Origin: Sphingomonas suaedae | GTDB lineage: Bacteria > Pseudomonadota > Alphaproteobacteria > Sphingomonadales > Sphingomonadaceae | Direction of reading: 5' to 3' | Length of the DNA stretch: 64,000 nt | NCBI RefSeq assembly: GCF_007833215.1 | Contig: NZ_CP042239.1 | Coordinates: 2,602,001-2,666,000, forward strand | Translations under genes and position numbers: made by a program | Shown: positions 7,497 through 16,139 of the stretch, piece by piece | How the letters are laid out: each line of letters begins with the position of its first letter | Position numbering within the stretch: the stretch's first letter is position 1 | Notes under the pieces: model-generated | Databases searched by the model: none | What the model was told of the DNA's origin: nothing | Seen by the model: only the letters and a program-made list of their open reading frames with translations

Positions 7497-10229
7497 TCAG
7501 GGATTATGAGAGGTCAGGGTTAAGCCTTCGATCAGATGGCCGTCTTGATCGCTGGCGCGCATGACAGACACGTGCTCATGAATCTCTCCGTATTCGCCGT
7601 CAGGTGTGATGGTCAGGCCTTGGGAGATCTGTGTCGATTTGAACGAGAAGAGGCCGCGCTTGTCGGTGTCAAATTCGAACATGTCTATGGCCAGAGTGTC
7701 GAGCGGATTTCGCTGGAGACCCCAAAAATACAGGGGGCTGAGCAGCAACGCACGGCCACCTGCCGGATCAACCAGATAAACCAGCTCATCAGAAAAGGAG
7801 ACTGGGCCTTCATAGGCTAGGACGTCGACAAACGTCTGGGAAGCGCCGTGCAATACTCTGAAGATGCCGGCGTAGGAACCGGAACGGAATCGCTTTGCGA
7901 CGACCCCTTCAAAGACGCCCAGGTGCTTGCCCGCAAAGATGCGGGCAACATGGTTTGCCAGCAGGCCGAGAAAGCTGACCCAATCCACATTCTGCTGCCG
8001 ACCATGCTTGTCAGAATTCAGGCCCTCGATGCATTGGTCAATTTGCTCAACGTTTTCCGGCTTGAGCAGACCTTGCAACGGCGCCGAGAAGTTCAGGTTT
8101 GCAGCTTTTCCGCCGAGGCAGCCCTTGATCAATGCCCAGAGCGGGCCGGCCGAGCGTTGCGTATATCCCTTGAACACCGCGCCAGTGGTTGCCTTACATG
8201 AGCATGCATCCATATAAGCGACATAGGCCGCGAGGGTAAGCAATGCCTCAGCAGCCTCGCGCCCCTTCTGAGGACGACGATGTGAATCGATCTCCGAAAT
8301 GAAGCGGGCCAGCGGAGCAGCGGCAGGATAGGGCAACTCGGACAGGAGTTCGCTGAGCTCACGCCATTCGGCTGATCGGGCCCTTTCCTGGATCATTTGT
8401 ACGTCGTTTGAATCGACGATCGAGCACGCCGAGGCGCTGGTCCCGAAGTCGAAACCCAGATAGGTCGAACCGCCAACCTCGTCAGATGCAAAGGTCATGT
8501 CGATGTGGAATGGTCGGCCTTCGGCAGTCACACCGCCGGAGCGGTCGTTTCGGCCGTAAATGAAGCGTGGTGTCGCGGTGCCGTCCGCTCGCACCGTGAG
8601 TTCTACTTCAATTGCGCTCTGAAACCGAGCGTTCTTCGGCGTCGACGCCCGCGTGTCGACAATGTTGTGACGCGCTTCGAGATCATCGGGGTCGAATGAC
8701 GAGCGCATGAAGAAATATTCTAGCAACTGGCGCGGAGGATGGCCGAGCCTGACCTTCCAGAGCAAGGGTTTGTCGACCAGTCCGCGCAAGCTTCTGGCTG
8801 AGGGCAGCAGTACACCATCATCGAATTGCGCCTGACCGCCGGCAGCCAGAATGGACGTGACCGGCTTTGCGGGTTTGACTTCCAGCTCGCCGCCGTCAGA
8901 GCGCAGAGCGAGGCACAGACGATTGTAAGTCACTGCGCGAAAATCGCCCTGGCCCTCGGTGTAGAAGCGGCGCGCACATTCGGTTGCCAGGCCCTTGGCA
9001 ACGATTTCCTGGAAGTTTTCGCTCAGCTGAAGGATCTCGGCATGGGGAAGATCGCTCTTCCCGAGGTCGCGGTCGAGCAGCTTCGCCAGCCAGCGAATGT
9101 TCGATGATCCTCCGGACAGCAGGACCACGGATATTTCCTGTCCCTTGAGGTCCTTGGCCGCGCGATCGATGGTCTTCTTGATCGCATCACGCAGCTTGTT
9201 CCTCCACACCTCGTTCTCAAAGGTCTGGCGCAGCATTCCGGCATCGAGCTTGAGGCTGGCCATGCTCGAGCTCGGGTCGTATGGGTTCGTCGGCACGGAA
9301 AGCGGAAACGGGGCCAGCCCCGAGAGGTTGGCCTCCAGACTCCAGTTGGCGATCGAATTGCACACGGAAAGCTTGGCGCTTTCAACTGCGCTGAGCAGCC
9401 GCTTGTAATGCCGGTAAAACGTCTGCTGCTTTTCAGCCAACTGAGCGAGGGCGTCGGGAGCTTTAGTCCGGTCAGCCAGCTCTAGTGATTTGCGGACATC
9501 CGCCCTGATGTCCTTGTTGACAGCGGTCATAAGGAGTTGGGCTGCGATCAAGCGATTGATGAAGAACCCGCCGATCTGAATGGACTTGGCGCTGAGGGGA
9601 CGCGAATTCGTCCCGCTTTGACTGACATCGCCTGACTTAGCGGTCTCGATAACCGAGATGTCAAAGGTGCCGCCCCCGAAATCGAGGACGAGGGCAATGT
9701 GTTTACGCTGCTCGGCAATTGCAGGATGGCGCAGGCCGTATCGGTAGTACTGGAAGACGGCGAACGGTTCGGGGAGGAAGTCAATCTGCTCGAAACGGCC
9801 ATGCAGGACCCGGCGAATGGCGCGGCGATAATTCGAAAGCCAGCTTTCTTCGGCCATGTTGCTCCCGCTGAGTGCCAACGGTTCTGCGATGAGGATAGAC
9901 TTGGGCAGGGGCCTGCCCTGCTGCTCCAGTCCCTGATTCACCTTGGCAAGAAATTCGCGAAAGAAATCCTGCACAATGCCCGCCACAGTTGATCTGGGGG
10001 CATGGAACGACTGTGTGGTGCGCTTGGTCACGGCATCCGGATCGTGCTGCCCGAGCTCGATCTTAAAATCTTCAAGCAAATGTTCAGGAGAATGGCAGAG
10101 TTCGCGTGCTTCGTGACCGATGTGTGCGCGCCGCTCGCTGTCGTAATAAATCGCGGTCGGAACGACATTGCGGCCGTCGATCTGGACAAGACCGACTGAC
10201 GAAATGAACGGCAGCTTCTTGGTCGACAA
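7497..10229 (-). CDS. Hsp70-like ATPase with displaced phosphate-1 motif
   Basis: This protein of about 910 residues belongs to the Hsp70/actin ATPase superfamily but is rearranged. Near residues 180-195 it has the phosphate-2 motif LVLDFGGGTFDIS and near 370 the adenosine motif VVLLSGGSS. The N-terminus lacks the usual phosphate-1 motif: it begins STKKLPFISSVGLVQIDGRN and goes straight to VVPTAIYYD. Instead, a phosphate-1-like motif, YLGFDFGTSASA, occurs near residue 590, followed by about 300 residues without a recognised domain. I chose TTG at 10229 because GAGGGGG lies 8 nt upstream; GTG at 10262 is the alternative. A truncated RecB-like gene follows after 15 bp. The role is unknown; its setting in a defence-rich island suggests a defence sensor or regulator (inference). 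Confidence 0.72.
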   Translation of the reverse strand: MSTKKLPFISSVGLVQIDGRNVVPTAIYYDSERRAHIGHEARELCHSPEHLLEDFKIELGQHDPDAVTKRTTQSFHAPRSTVAGIVQDFFREFLAKVNQGLEQQGRPLPKSILIAEPLALSGSNMAEESWLSNYRRAIRRVLHGRFEQIDFLPEPFAVFQYYRYGLRHPAIAEQRKHIALVLDFGGGTFDISVIETAKSGDVSQSGTNSRPLSAKSIQIGGFFINRLIAAQLLMTAVNKDIRADVRKSLELADRTKAPDALAQLAEKQQTFYRHYKRLLSAVESAKLSVCNSIANWSLEANLSGLAPFPLSVPTNPYDPSSSMASLKLDAGMLRQTFENEVWRNKLRDAIKKTIDRAAKDLKGQEISVVLLSGGSSNIRWLAKLLDRDLGKSDLPHAEILQLSENFQEIVAKGLATECARRFYTEGQGDFRAVTYNRLCLALRSDGGELEVKPAKPVTSILAAGGQAQFDDGVLLPSARSLRGLVDKPLLWKVRLGHPPRQLLEYFFMRSSFDPDDLEARHNIVDTRASTPKNARFQSAIEVELTVRADGTATPRFIYGRNDRSGGVTAEGRPFHIDMTFASDEVGGSTYLGFDFGTSASACSIVDSNDVQMIQERARSAEWRELSELLSELPYPAAAPLARFISEIDSHRRPQKGREAAEALLTLAAYVAYMDACSCKATTGAVFKGYTQRSAGPLWALIKGCLGGKAANLNFSAPLQGLLKPENVEQIDQCIEGLNSDKHGRQQNVDWVSFLGLLANHVARIFAGKHLGVFEGVVAKRFRSGSYAGIFRVLHGASQTFVDVLAYEGPVSFSDELVYLVDPAGGRALLLSPLYFWGLQRNPLDTLAIDMFEFDTDKRGLFSFKSTQISQGLTITPDGEYGEIHEHVSVMRASDQDGHLIEGLTLTSHNP

Positions 10230-10262
10230 AGAAAATTCCCCCTCGCTGCAGGCATTCAGCAC

Positions 10263-10758
10263 GAGAGGGGGTGACGAGTCTACATTTCCAGCGTTCGTAC
10301 CTACTCAGAGAAGATGCGAGGTGGCAGATGGTAAATACGTTGCCGCGCAAAGCCTTGCATTCTGCTGTAGCTTGTTCGCCATCTTCAAGCCCCAGTCCCG
10401 CAAGGTTTGCCCTTCCCACGATCGATGCTGAAGTGGCCAAGTCGCAGAAGCCATTCGAAAGTGAGGATGATCACTGGAATCCTGATGTTGAGATCACCTG
10501 GATCCAGCCGCCCCGCGAGATCGACGGAATAGATGTCTGGGCACTGGATGGCGCGGAGTCGCCCAGCTGCTGACCGCTCGTGGGCCAGGTGCGGACTGAC
10601 AGCTTCCGGCCACTTCAAAGCGAAAGTAGACATGCTCGCCATCTTCAAACGCAGTCCCAAAATTCAGTTGTAAGCGAGCGGGTGGAGCTGGGCGGCAGAC
10701 CATGGGCAGCGGCCGTGGCAAGCAGAACTTTGGCGGAAACTATCTCCGCCACAACGAC
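10263..10758. other. Intergenic, no gene supported
   Basis: About 500 bp without a convincing gene on either strand. Short open frames exist, including one on the plus strand ending DDHWNPDVEITWIQPP near 10570, but they have no good start and no recognised similarity. Two similar stretches, around 10375-10402 and 10635-10662 (sharing CGCCATCTTCAA and CAGTCCC), may be a decayed duplication. The region must contain the promoter of the Hsp70-like gene. Confidence 0.4.
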
Positions 10759-11289
10759 CTATTCGGGACTGTCGCGGTATTCCTTTTGGAACAGCGCATG
10801 GGACCGCTTCACGATCATCACGAATGTCAGGATGAAGTGAGAGTAGAGCGCCACCGCAACTGCTGGCCCAATCCCTTCCCTCAGTTCTGCGACGTAGAAG
10901 ATCAAGAACGCGATGAGGGCGACGCAGCTAACGATCGTGAGATAGGAGATATTCGAGTTCAGTTCGCCCAGCAGCTTACGGCGATCCTCCAATTCTACCT
11001 TTTGCGCGTCGGCTTGGCGCTTGTCCGAAGGTGCGTCCCATTTGCGCTGGAATATGGCGAATATCGCAACCTGAATGTTCAGCAGCAGCGCTAGAAAGAT
11101 GCCGAAGAAAGTAATGGAGACGTTATAGCCTTCGGGCTTCACCTTGAAGCAAAACGCATAGGCAGCAGCGCCCACCACGATCGGTAGGGCGTAGAACACG
11201 ATCACATCGACATAGTTCGTCCGGTTCGATTGAGCATCGTACAGCGTTGCCCAATGATCGCGAACAATCGAGGCGACGTTGATCTTCAC
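10759..11289 (-). CDS. Small integral membrane protein of a two-gene module
   Basis: This 176-residue protein has four predicted membrane segments: YVDVIVFYALPIVVGAAAY, ITFFGIFLALLLNIQVAIF, LTIVSCVALIAFLIFYVA and VAVALYSHFILTFVMIV. A charged cytoplasmic-type stretch (QRKWDAPSDKRQADAQKVELEDRRK) separates the second and third. Its ATG at 11289 overlaps the stop of the 308-residue upstream gene by 4 bp, so the pair is translationally coupled. Soluble sensor plus small membrane protein is a common build of abortive-infection systems, but I do not recognise this family and the function is inferred only from context. Confidence 0.7.
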   Translation of the reverse strand: MKINVASIVRDHWATLYDAQSNRTNYVDVIVFYALPIVVGAAAYAFCFKVKPEGYNVSITFFGIFLALLLNIQVAIFAIFQRKWDAPSDKRQADAQKVELEDRRKLLGELNSNISYLTIVSCVALIAFLIFYVAELREGIGPAVAVALYSHFILTFVMIVKRSHALFQKEYRDSPE

Positions 11290-12212
11290 TCCTTCGAACC
11301 CTCCATCGTGTCGTAAAAGTCGCGCAGGATCGTATCGGATTCCTTCTTCAGCGACTCGAACGTGGGATGCCCATCGGAACCGCGAACGATCACATCGGTA
11401 ACGTCGATTACACCCGCATCGCCAGTGAAACCTAGCACGCCAACGCGCCGCGTCCGATTTCCGACGCGAATTTCCGCAACAGCCTCGGGGAAGTCGATCC
11501 CATCATGCGTGATGACGCTTTTCGCACCCCCGCTTTTGACTGAATTTAGCAGCGAAGTGAGATCACCGAGATTCCTACGTCGCCGCGCGGACATGATAAT
11601 TTCGAAGTCGATCGGCTCGGGCGAAGGGTTATCAAAATAGCGATCCGCAATGTCACTCGGCGCCTTCCGCTTGATAAGTCGAAGCTGCTTCACCGGGGCC
11701 GAATAATAGGCGCTTCCTTTCGCATCGTTCGGCAACAGCTTCTTGAAGCTTAGAATATGGTTGGGATTCGCGTTCTCGAACGCCTCCTTCATTTTCGTCA
11801 TAACCAAGCCGATACAGGACCGCCCTTGGAATGACTGGAACGCTGCGAAGCCGAACGAGCTGTTCTCCGGACACCAAAATTCGTAGAAAAGCGGGATTTC
11901 CTCGATATCGGTCGTTTTGCGCCGATAGTTGTGTTCCTTGGTCTTGGTGTCGATGAAATTGCTCTCGAAGCCGAAGGTGCCGTAATGGACATAGCCCTGG
12001 CTGTTCCCCGGACCATCCTCGTCCTTTTCCTCGAAATACCAGCTGCGCTCCAAGGCGTCGTTCTGCACAACGGTGCTATGCAGCTTCATGAACGCGGCGA
12101 TGAAATCGGGGACGGACTGGCTTAGGTCGTCGTCATCGAAGGCAACAAGCGACGGGTTCCCGCGTGCGTGAACACCAATCCGGTAAACTCGCAGTCCGAT
12201 AGCACTTGCCAT
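11286..12212 (-). CDS. Uncharacterised protein coupled to the membrane protein
   Basis: This 308-residue soluble protein begins MASAIGLRVYRIGVHARG. It shows no catalytic motif I can name. Recognisable stretches are an aromatic-rich middle (SQGYVHYGTFGFESNFIDTK, then FWCPENSSFGFAAFQSFQGR) and a basic patch IIMSARRRRNLGDL. The fold looks alpha/beta with a C-terminal helix. It overlaps the downstream membrane protein gene by 4 bp and is flanked by an HNH restriction gene and an Hsp70-like gene. I treat it as the sensor or effector partner of an unnamed two-gene defence candidate (inference). Confidence 0.65.
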   Translation of the reverse strand: MASAIGLRVYRIGVHARGNPSLVAFDDDDLSQSVPDFIAAFMKLHSTVVQNDALERSWYFEEKDEDGPGNSQGYVHYGTFGFESNFIDTKTKEHNYRRKTTDIEEIPLFYEFWCPENSSFGFAAFQSFQGRSCIGLVMTKMKEAFENANPNHILSFKKLLPNDAKGSAYYSAPVKQLRLIKRKAPSDIADRYFDNPSPEPIDFEIIMSARRRRNLGDLTSLLNSVKSGGAKSVITHDGIDFPEAVAEIRVGNRTRRVGVLGFTGDAGVIDVTDVIVRGSDGHPTFESLKKESDTILRDFYDTMEGSKE

Positions 12213-12311
12213 AGTATGCCCTGTTCCTTACCCGAAACAGGTTTGGCAGATAAGTACTGATGTACGCAAATGCTAATAACCAGCCGGAATGGACGAAAAA
12301 GCAGCGTCGAA

Positions 12312-13316
12312 CTACCCACCGATCTCAAGTTTGAAGGCCGCCTTTAGTTCGGCAAGGGTGAGCGGAACACGGCGACGATGGGCCATGCGATGACAGTTCG
12401 CGCATAGCAACGCCAAGTCGGACAGCTTCGTCTTGGCGCCTGGATTCATCATGTGGACAGGGTTGACGTGATGGACTTCGATAAACTCCGCGCCTAGCGC
12501 CCCATAAGCTGCTTCAAAATCAAAGCCGCAGACTTCGCAGGAAAAATCACCAGCTAGTTTCGCGGCCTTTCGCTTTTCCGCCACTAGGCGAGGATCGCGC
12601 TCATACCGCTTGTGGAGTCGAACGATCACGCCGCCTTCCTCGCCTTCGTATGGCTCCACTGTGGGCAACTTCGCGACTGCGGCTTCGTTCGCGCTCGATA
12701 CGGCATCGCGGATCGCTTTTGCATCGGCGGCGAGTTCGGCGCGGCGCTCGGCATATTCTGCCCACACTATCTTTTCGAGCGAACCGCCCGACTTCATGCC
12801 TACCTTGCCCTGCGCCGTATATGTCGGATCGAGCGCCCGAAGGTTCATCATCTTCAGATAGACGCCATCGGTATTGCGAAAGGTCGCGCTCGCGGTGCCG
12901 CCCGCAATCCGGTGCATCTTGTTCAGTAAGTTGGACAGTGTCGCAACCGCCGCACTCGTTTTGCCGGGCGGGTTCGCGGGGTTGGTGAAATATAGGTCGA
13001 GCGCCAGTGTCAGTTCGTCACGAATCCAGTCCGGATTTCGGCCCGGTGTTTCAACTTCAAAGCCAAGTTGCCGCAGCTTCCGGACTACGTGACCTTCGCC
13101 GCCGCTGAAGGCCGGTGCCGATAAGGGGTGTCCATCGATATGCTTATGGGCTGCGCTCGCGATGGCCTTTGACGGGTAGCGCTGCCCATCCTGTATGATC
13201 CAGTACCGCTTCGCATCTGCAAAGCCGTAGTTCGCTAGGAATGCCGCTTTGCCGATATCATCGTATTCGGCGATTGCCTTCAAGACTGCTTCGGAAGTCA
13301 AATTCGCTAGGCTCAT
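12312..13316 (-). CDS. ScoMcrA-like HNH restriction endonuclease
   Basis: This 334-residue protein matches the layout of HNH enzymes of the ScoMcrA type, which cut modified DNA. The N-terminal head domain (LTSEAVLKAIAEYDDIGKAA, FLANYGF, RYPSKAIASAAHKHIDG, FSGGEGHVVRKLRQLGFEVE) is followed by a middle helical region and a C-terminal HNH domain. The zinc ligands and catalytic histidine are visible in CEVCGFDFEAAYG, EVHHVNPV and LALLCANCHRMAHR. Substrate specificity (5-methylcytosine, phosphorothioate or other) cannot be read from the sequence. It is transcribed as a single gene, about 100 bp upstream of the two-gene module and on the same strand. Confidence 0.85.
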   Translation of the reverse strand: MSLANLTSEAVLKAIAEYDDIGKAAFLANYGFADAKRYWIIQDGQRYPSKAIASAAHKHIDGHPLSAPAFSGGEGHVVRKLRQLGFEVETPGRNPDWIRDELTLALDLYFTNPANPPGKTSAAVATLSNLLNKMHRIAGGTASATFRNTDGVYLKMMNLRALDPTYTAQGKVGMKSGGSLEKIVWAEYAERRAELAADAKAIRDAVSSANEAAVAKLPTVEPYEGEEGGVIVRLHKRYERDPRLVAEKRKAAKLAGDFSCEVCGFDFEAAYGALGAEFIEVHHVNPVHMMNPGAKTKLSDLALLCANCHRMAHRRRVPLTLAELKAAFKLEIGG

Positions 13317-13637
13317 GGTCTAACCATCGCAAAAAAGCTGGGCGAATCAACTGGCGATCCCATGCGGGCATTTTAGGTGGGGCGGCCAAGATCTCTGCCA
13401 ACATATCTAATAAAAAACAGTTCACCACGGCTTTTGGACCATTCAGTCCGTCTGCTGAACGACCGATATTAGGGCGCTAAGCGGGCGAGATTCCTACAGC
13501 GCTGTCGCCTGGGTGTTCGCGGGGCGCGTGTTCACAGATCGATAAGCAGCCAACCCTATTCATGAACCGATGCAGGCGGTGATCACCCTTGAGCGATTTC
13601 AACAGATCGCGAGAGTTCGCGCCATGGGAGCGCTGTG
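13317..13637. other. Intergenic, no gene supported
   Basis: This 320-bp stretch lies between the divergently arranged HNH gene and the small plus-strand gene at 13638. It contains an AT-richer segment around 13390-13440 that could hold promoters. I see no coding frame or RNA structure that I can support. Confidence 0.4.
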
Positions 13638-13940
13638 ATGTCGCTCAAAAATGCGGATGAGTTTCGCTCGAGCCTGAAGCAACGGGCGGAGGCAGCGAAG
13701 GGGCTCGAGAAGGACCTGCTGACCGAGGTGCCGCAGCTTTACGGTTCGCCTGACTGCCTTGCACCACATGGCGATCCCGGGATCTCGTTAGCGAAGATCC
13801 ATCGCGACGAGTTGAAGCGGCGCAATGGTGGGGGCGTTCCCGAATCCGCGACAAAGCGTTCAGATGTGCAGCTTCCGTTTGAGCGTGCTCTCCCCATCTT
13901 TGCGCTGATCGCGATCGCGCTGCTATTCTTCTCTGACTAG
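13638..13940 (+). CDS. Small hypothetical protein with C-terminal membrane segment
   Basis: This 100-residue protein starts MSLKNADEFRSSLKQRAEA and has a charged helical N-terminus, a Pro/Gly-containing middle and one hydrophobic segment at the very end (LPIFALIAIALLFFSD), so it is probably tail-anchored in the membrane. I used ATG 13638; GTG at 13635 is immediately upstream. The stop is only 12 bp from the convergent AlpA-like gene. I do not recognise the family. Confidence 0.6.
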   Translation: MSLKNADEFRSSLKQRAEAAKGLEKDLLTEVPQLYGSPDCLAPHGDPGISLAKIHRDELKRRNGGGVPESATKRSDVQLPFERALPIFALIAIALLFFSD

Positions 13941-13952
13941 CGAGTCCGGCGT

Positions 13953-14156
13953 TCAATCTTCGACGTGATAGAACATCGGATTGCGGAGCCAGGCGTCGAT
14001 CGCGGACTCCCGCCAACCGGCGCAGCGCGTGCTAATCTGGAGGTTCTTCGGGAACGTGCCGTTCTGCATCTTGCGGTACATTGTGGAGCGGCTGAGCCCG
14101 GTACGGTCGAGAACCGTGTTGATGCGGAGAATGCGGTCAGGGGTGTCGGTTTGCAT
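13953..14156 (-). CDS. AlpA-family excisionase/regulator
   Basis: This 67-residue protein is a MerR-like helix-turn-helix of the AlpA type. The pattern ILRINTVLDRTGLSRSTMYR, then KMQNGTFPKNLQIS, then GWRESAIDAWL is diagnostic. Such proteins regulate integrase genes or act as excisionases of P4-like islands. It is transcribed toward the island's integrase end and lies 9 kb from it. Length and motif are complete. Confidence 0.9.
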   Translation of the reverse strand: MQTDTPDRILRINTVLDRTGLSRSTMYRKMQNGTFPKNLQISTRCAGWRESAIDAWLRNPMFYHVED

Positions 14157-14900
14157 TGCTATATCCTTGCACTGTCTGCGTCTGACTGGTGCCCCCGGAG
14201 CTAATTTGGGCGGAAATCCGCGCCTCTGAACAGACCCTCTCAGGTGTCAGGAGGGGTCTGTGCGGTGTCTGCGCGCACAAACGTGCCCTGGCGTGGGTTG
14301 GCTGTTCGAGGGGTGAAGTCTCAAGGCGTCTCACGCGTGGCGTGACCGCGCTCTACGCCGCTTTCGCGACGCCGAGTCGCTCTGCGGCGTCTCGGCCCTC
14401 CGGGTGACGATCGCGTGACGCGGGCGGCCGGTGCCGGGAAGTGGAACGCGATAGCTGATGAGCGTGCGCTGGCGGACTTCTGCGAAGCCGCCAGGGTCCG
14501 CAGCGCCTTTGTTCGTCGCGTGGCACACTCGATCCGGTCGGAGGGCGCGGCGGCGGCTGGCGCACAGCTGCGCGCGCACGCCGCCGCGACGGCCGTCCGG
14601 CTTCGAGAGTGCGTGATTGTGCAGCTCTTTGGAGCTGAGCAGCGCTGCGCGCTGATTGCTGCGGTCACCGCGCCGCGGCGCGGTGGCGTTGGCCTGCGGC
14701 ACGCGATCTGGCGGAGGTGGGCGTCGCTACCCTTTGAACCCGCCGCGGCGTGCCGCAACCCCGGCTTCGCCGGGGTCCTACACTTCGTTTCGGCCCTCCG
14801 GGTGCGGCCCGCCTCGATCGGCGGGATCGCCGGTCCGCTCCTGCCGCCCACCCCCGCCATTCCGGCACCGGTTGCGGTGGTTTTGAAGGAGTGAGAGGCG
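14157..14900. other. GC-rich intergenic region before the ArdC-like gene
   Basis: About 740 bp with no supported gene. It is very GC-rich with many short repeats of GCCGC and CGGCC type, so long open frames occur by chance. A perfect hairpin with arms CCCCGGC and GCCGGGG lies at 14759-14775; no T run follows it, so it is not a standard terminator. The ribosome-binding sequence AAGGAG is at 14886-14891, in front of the gene at 14901. Confidence 0.45.
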
Positions 14901-15800
14901 ATGAAGACCGGGAACGAGCGCGCGAGCCTTTATGCCGAGGTGACGGCGCGGGTGATTGCCGAGCTGGAGCAAGGGCGGCTGCCATGGGTGCAGCCTTGGG
15001 ATGCGGCGTCGTGCGCGTGCACCATGCCCGCAAATGCCGTGACCGGGCGGCGTTATTCGGGGATCAATGTACTGGTCCTGTGGGCTGCTGTGATTGAAGG
15101 CGGCTATGCGTCGCAGCGCTGGCTGACCTTCAAGCAGGCACAGGCAGCGGGCGGCAATGTCCGTAAGGGCGAGCGCGGAACGACCGTCTGTTATGCCGAT
15201 CGTTTCACCCCGAAGGACGAGGCGGAACGCGCGCGCGACGAGGATCGCGAGGCGCGGCAGCTGGCGTTCCTGAAGCGGTTCACAGTGTTCAACGTTGCGC
15301 AGTGTGAGGGATTGCCGGAGCAGCTTGTCGAGTTGCCCGAACTTCCGGCCGAGGCCGATATTGTGCCGCAGGTTCGCAGCCTGATCGAGGCCAGCGGTGC
15401 GGACTTCCGGGTTGGCGGGGGCGAGGCCTATTATTCGCCGGGTGGCGACTATGTCGCAGTGCCGCCGCAGTCAGCCTTCGGCGAGCCAATCAACTGGTAT
15501 CGGACCGCGTTGCATGAGCTTGGGCATTGGACCGGACACAGCAGCCGGTTGGACCGCAACCAGCGCGGCGGGTTCGGCAGTGCCGATTATGCCCGTGAGG
15601 AGCTTGTCGCCGAGATGGCGAGCGCATTCGCTTGTGCGTCGCTGGCGATCGCGCCGACCGTTCGGCATGCTGATTACATCGGATCGTGGCTTACCGTGCT
15701 GCGCGACGACGAGCGCGCGATCTTCCGCGCGGCGAGTGCAGCCAGCAAGGCGGCGGACTATCTGCTCGCCTTTGCGCCTTCCGGGGAGGCGCTGTCATGA
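14901..15800 (+). CDS. ArdC-like antirestriction protein
   Basis: This 299-residue protein has the two-part ArdC structure. The N-terminal ssDNA-binding domain (RASLYAEVTARVIAELEQGR, GRRYSGINVLVLW, QRWLTFKQAQAAGG, VRKGERGTTV) is followed by a metalloprotease-like domain with the zinc motif HELGHWTGH near residue 205 and YAREELVAEMASAF as the third-ligand helix. ArdC proteins on mobile elements protect incoming DNA from host restriction. The 3' end overlaps the next gene by 4 bp (ATGA). It is encoded beside the mobilisation genes, as on many sphingomonad plasmids. Confidence 0.88.
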   Translation: MKTGNERASLYAEVTARVIAELEQGRLPWVQPWDAASCACTMPANAVTGRRYSGINVLVLWAAVIEGGYASQRWLTFKQAQAAGGNVRKGERGTTVCYADRFTPKDEAERARDEDREARQLAFLKRFTVFNVAQCEGLPEQLVELPELPAEADIVPQVRSLIEASGADFRVGGGEAYYSPGGDYVAVPPQSAFGEPINWYRTALHELGHWTGHSSRLDRNQRGGFGSADYAREELVAEMASAFACASLAIAPTVRHADYIGSWLTVLRDDERAIFRAASAASKAADYLLAFAPSGEALS

Positions 15801-16069
15801 GCGAGCGCCCTACCGAAGCTGAGATCATCGAACGGCTGGAGGCCGGGTTGCAGCGCATGCCGAAGCGGCAGCGCGAAATCTTCCTCGCGATCCGGTTGGA
15901 CGACCTGTCCTATGCCGAAATCGCCGAGCGGACCGGGCTCAGCGCCGAACAGGTCGAGCAGCATTTCGCCCAGAGCATGCTCGCACTTCGCGACGTGCTC
16001 GACGGAAGTCCGCCTGTCTCGTGGTGGCAGCGCATCCTGCGGCGGGTCGCCGAAAGGCAAAGGCGATGA
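15797..16069 (+). CDS. Sigma-70 region 4-like DNA-binding protein
   Basis: This 90-residue protein consists of little more than a sigma region 4 helix-turn-helix: MPKRQREIFLAIRLDDLSYA then EIAERTGLSAEQVEQHFAQ. A region 2 is missing, so it is not a full sigma factor. It starts inside the stop of the ArdC-like gene (ATGA overlap) and is probably co-translated with it. It may regulate transfer or antirestriction genes (inference from position). Confidence 0.72.
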   Translation: MSERPTEAEIIERLEAGLQRMPKRQREIFLAIRLDDLSYAEIAERTGLSAEQVEQHFAQSMLALRDVLDGSPPVSWWQRILRRVAERQRR

Positions 16070-16139
16070 CGATCACGCAGTCTCGCCGACCAAGTCGGCG
16101 AGGCTGTCCCAAGCAACTTCCTGCCGTTAGGATGCCCGC

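Noticed and set aside
10375..10662. Two similar stretches 260 bp apart, as a possible repeat array or CRISPR-like pair
   Set aside because: Only two imperfect copies of about 25 bases with no regular spacer; no CRISPR array or cas genes were seen anywhere in the window.
14759..14775. Hairpin CCCCGGC-TTC-GCCGGGG as an intrinsic terminator
   Set aside because: No T run follows it and no gene ends close upstream.
14415..14894. 159-codon frame upstream of the ArdC-like gene
   Set aside because: Composition is Ala/Arg-rich as expected by chance at high GC; no ribosome-binding site or family signal.
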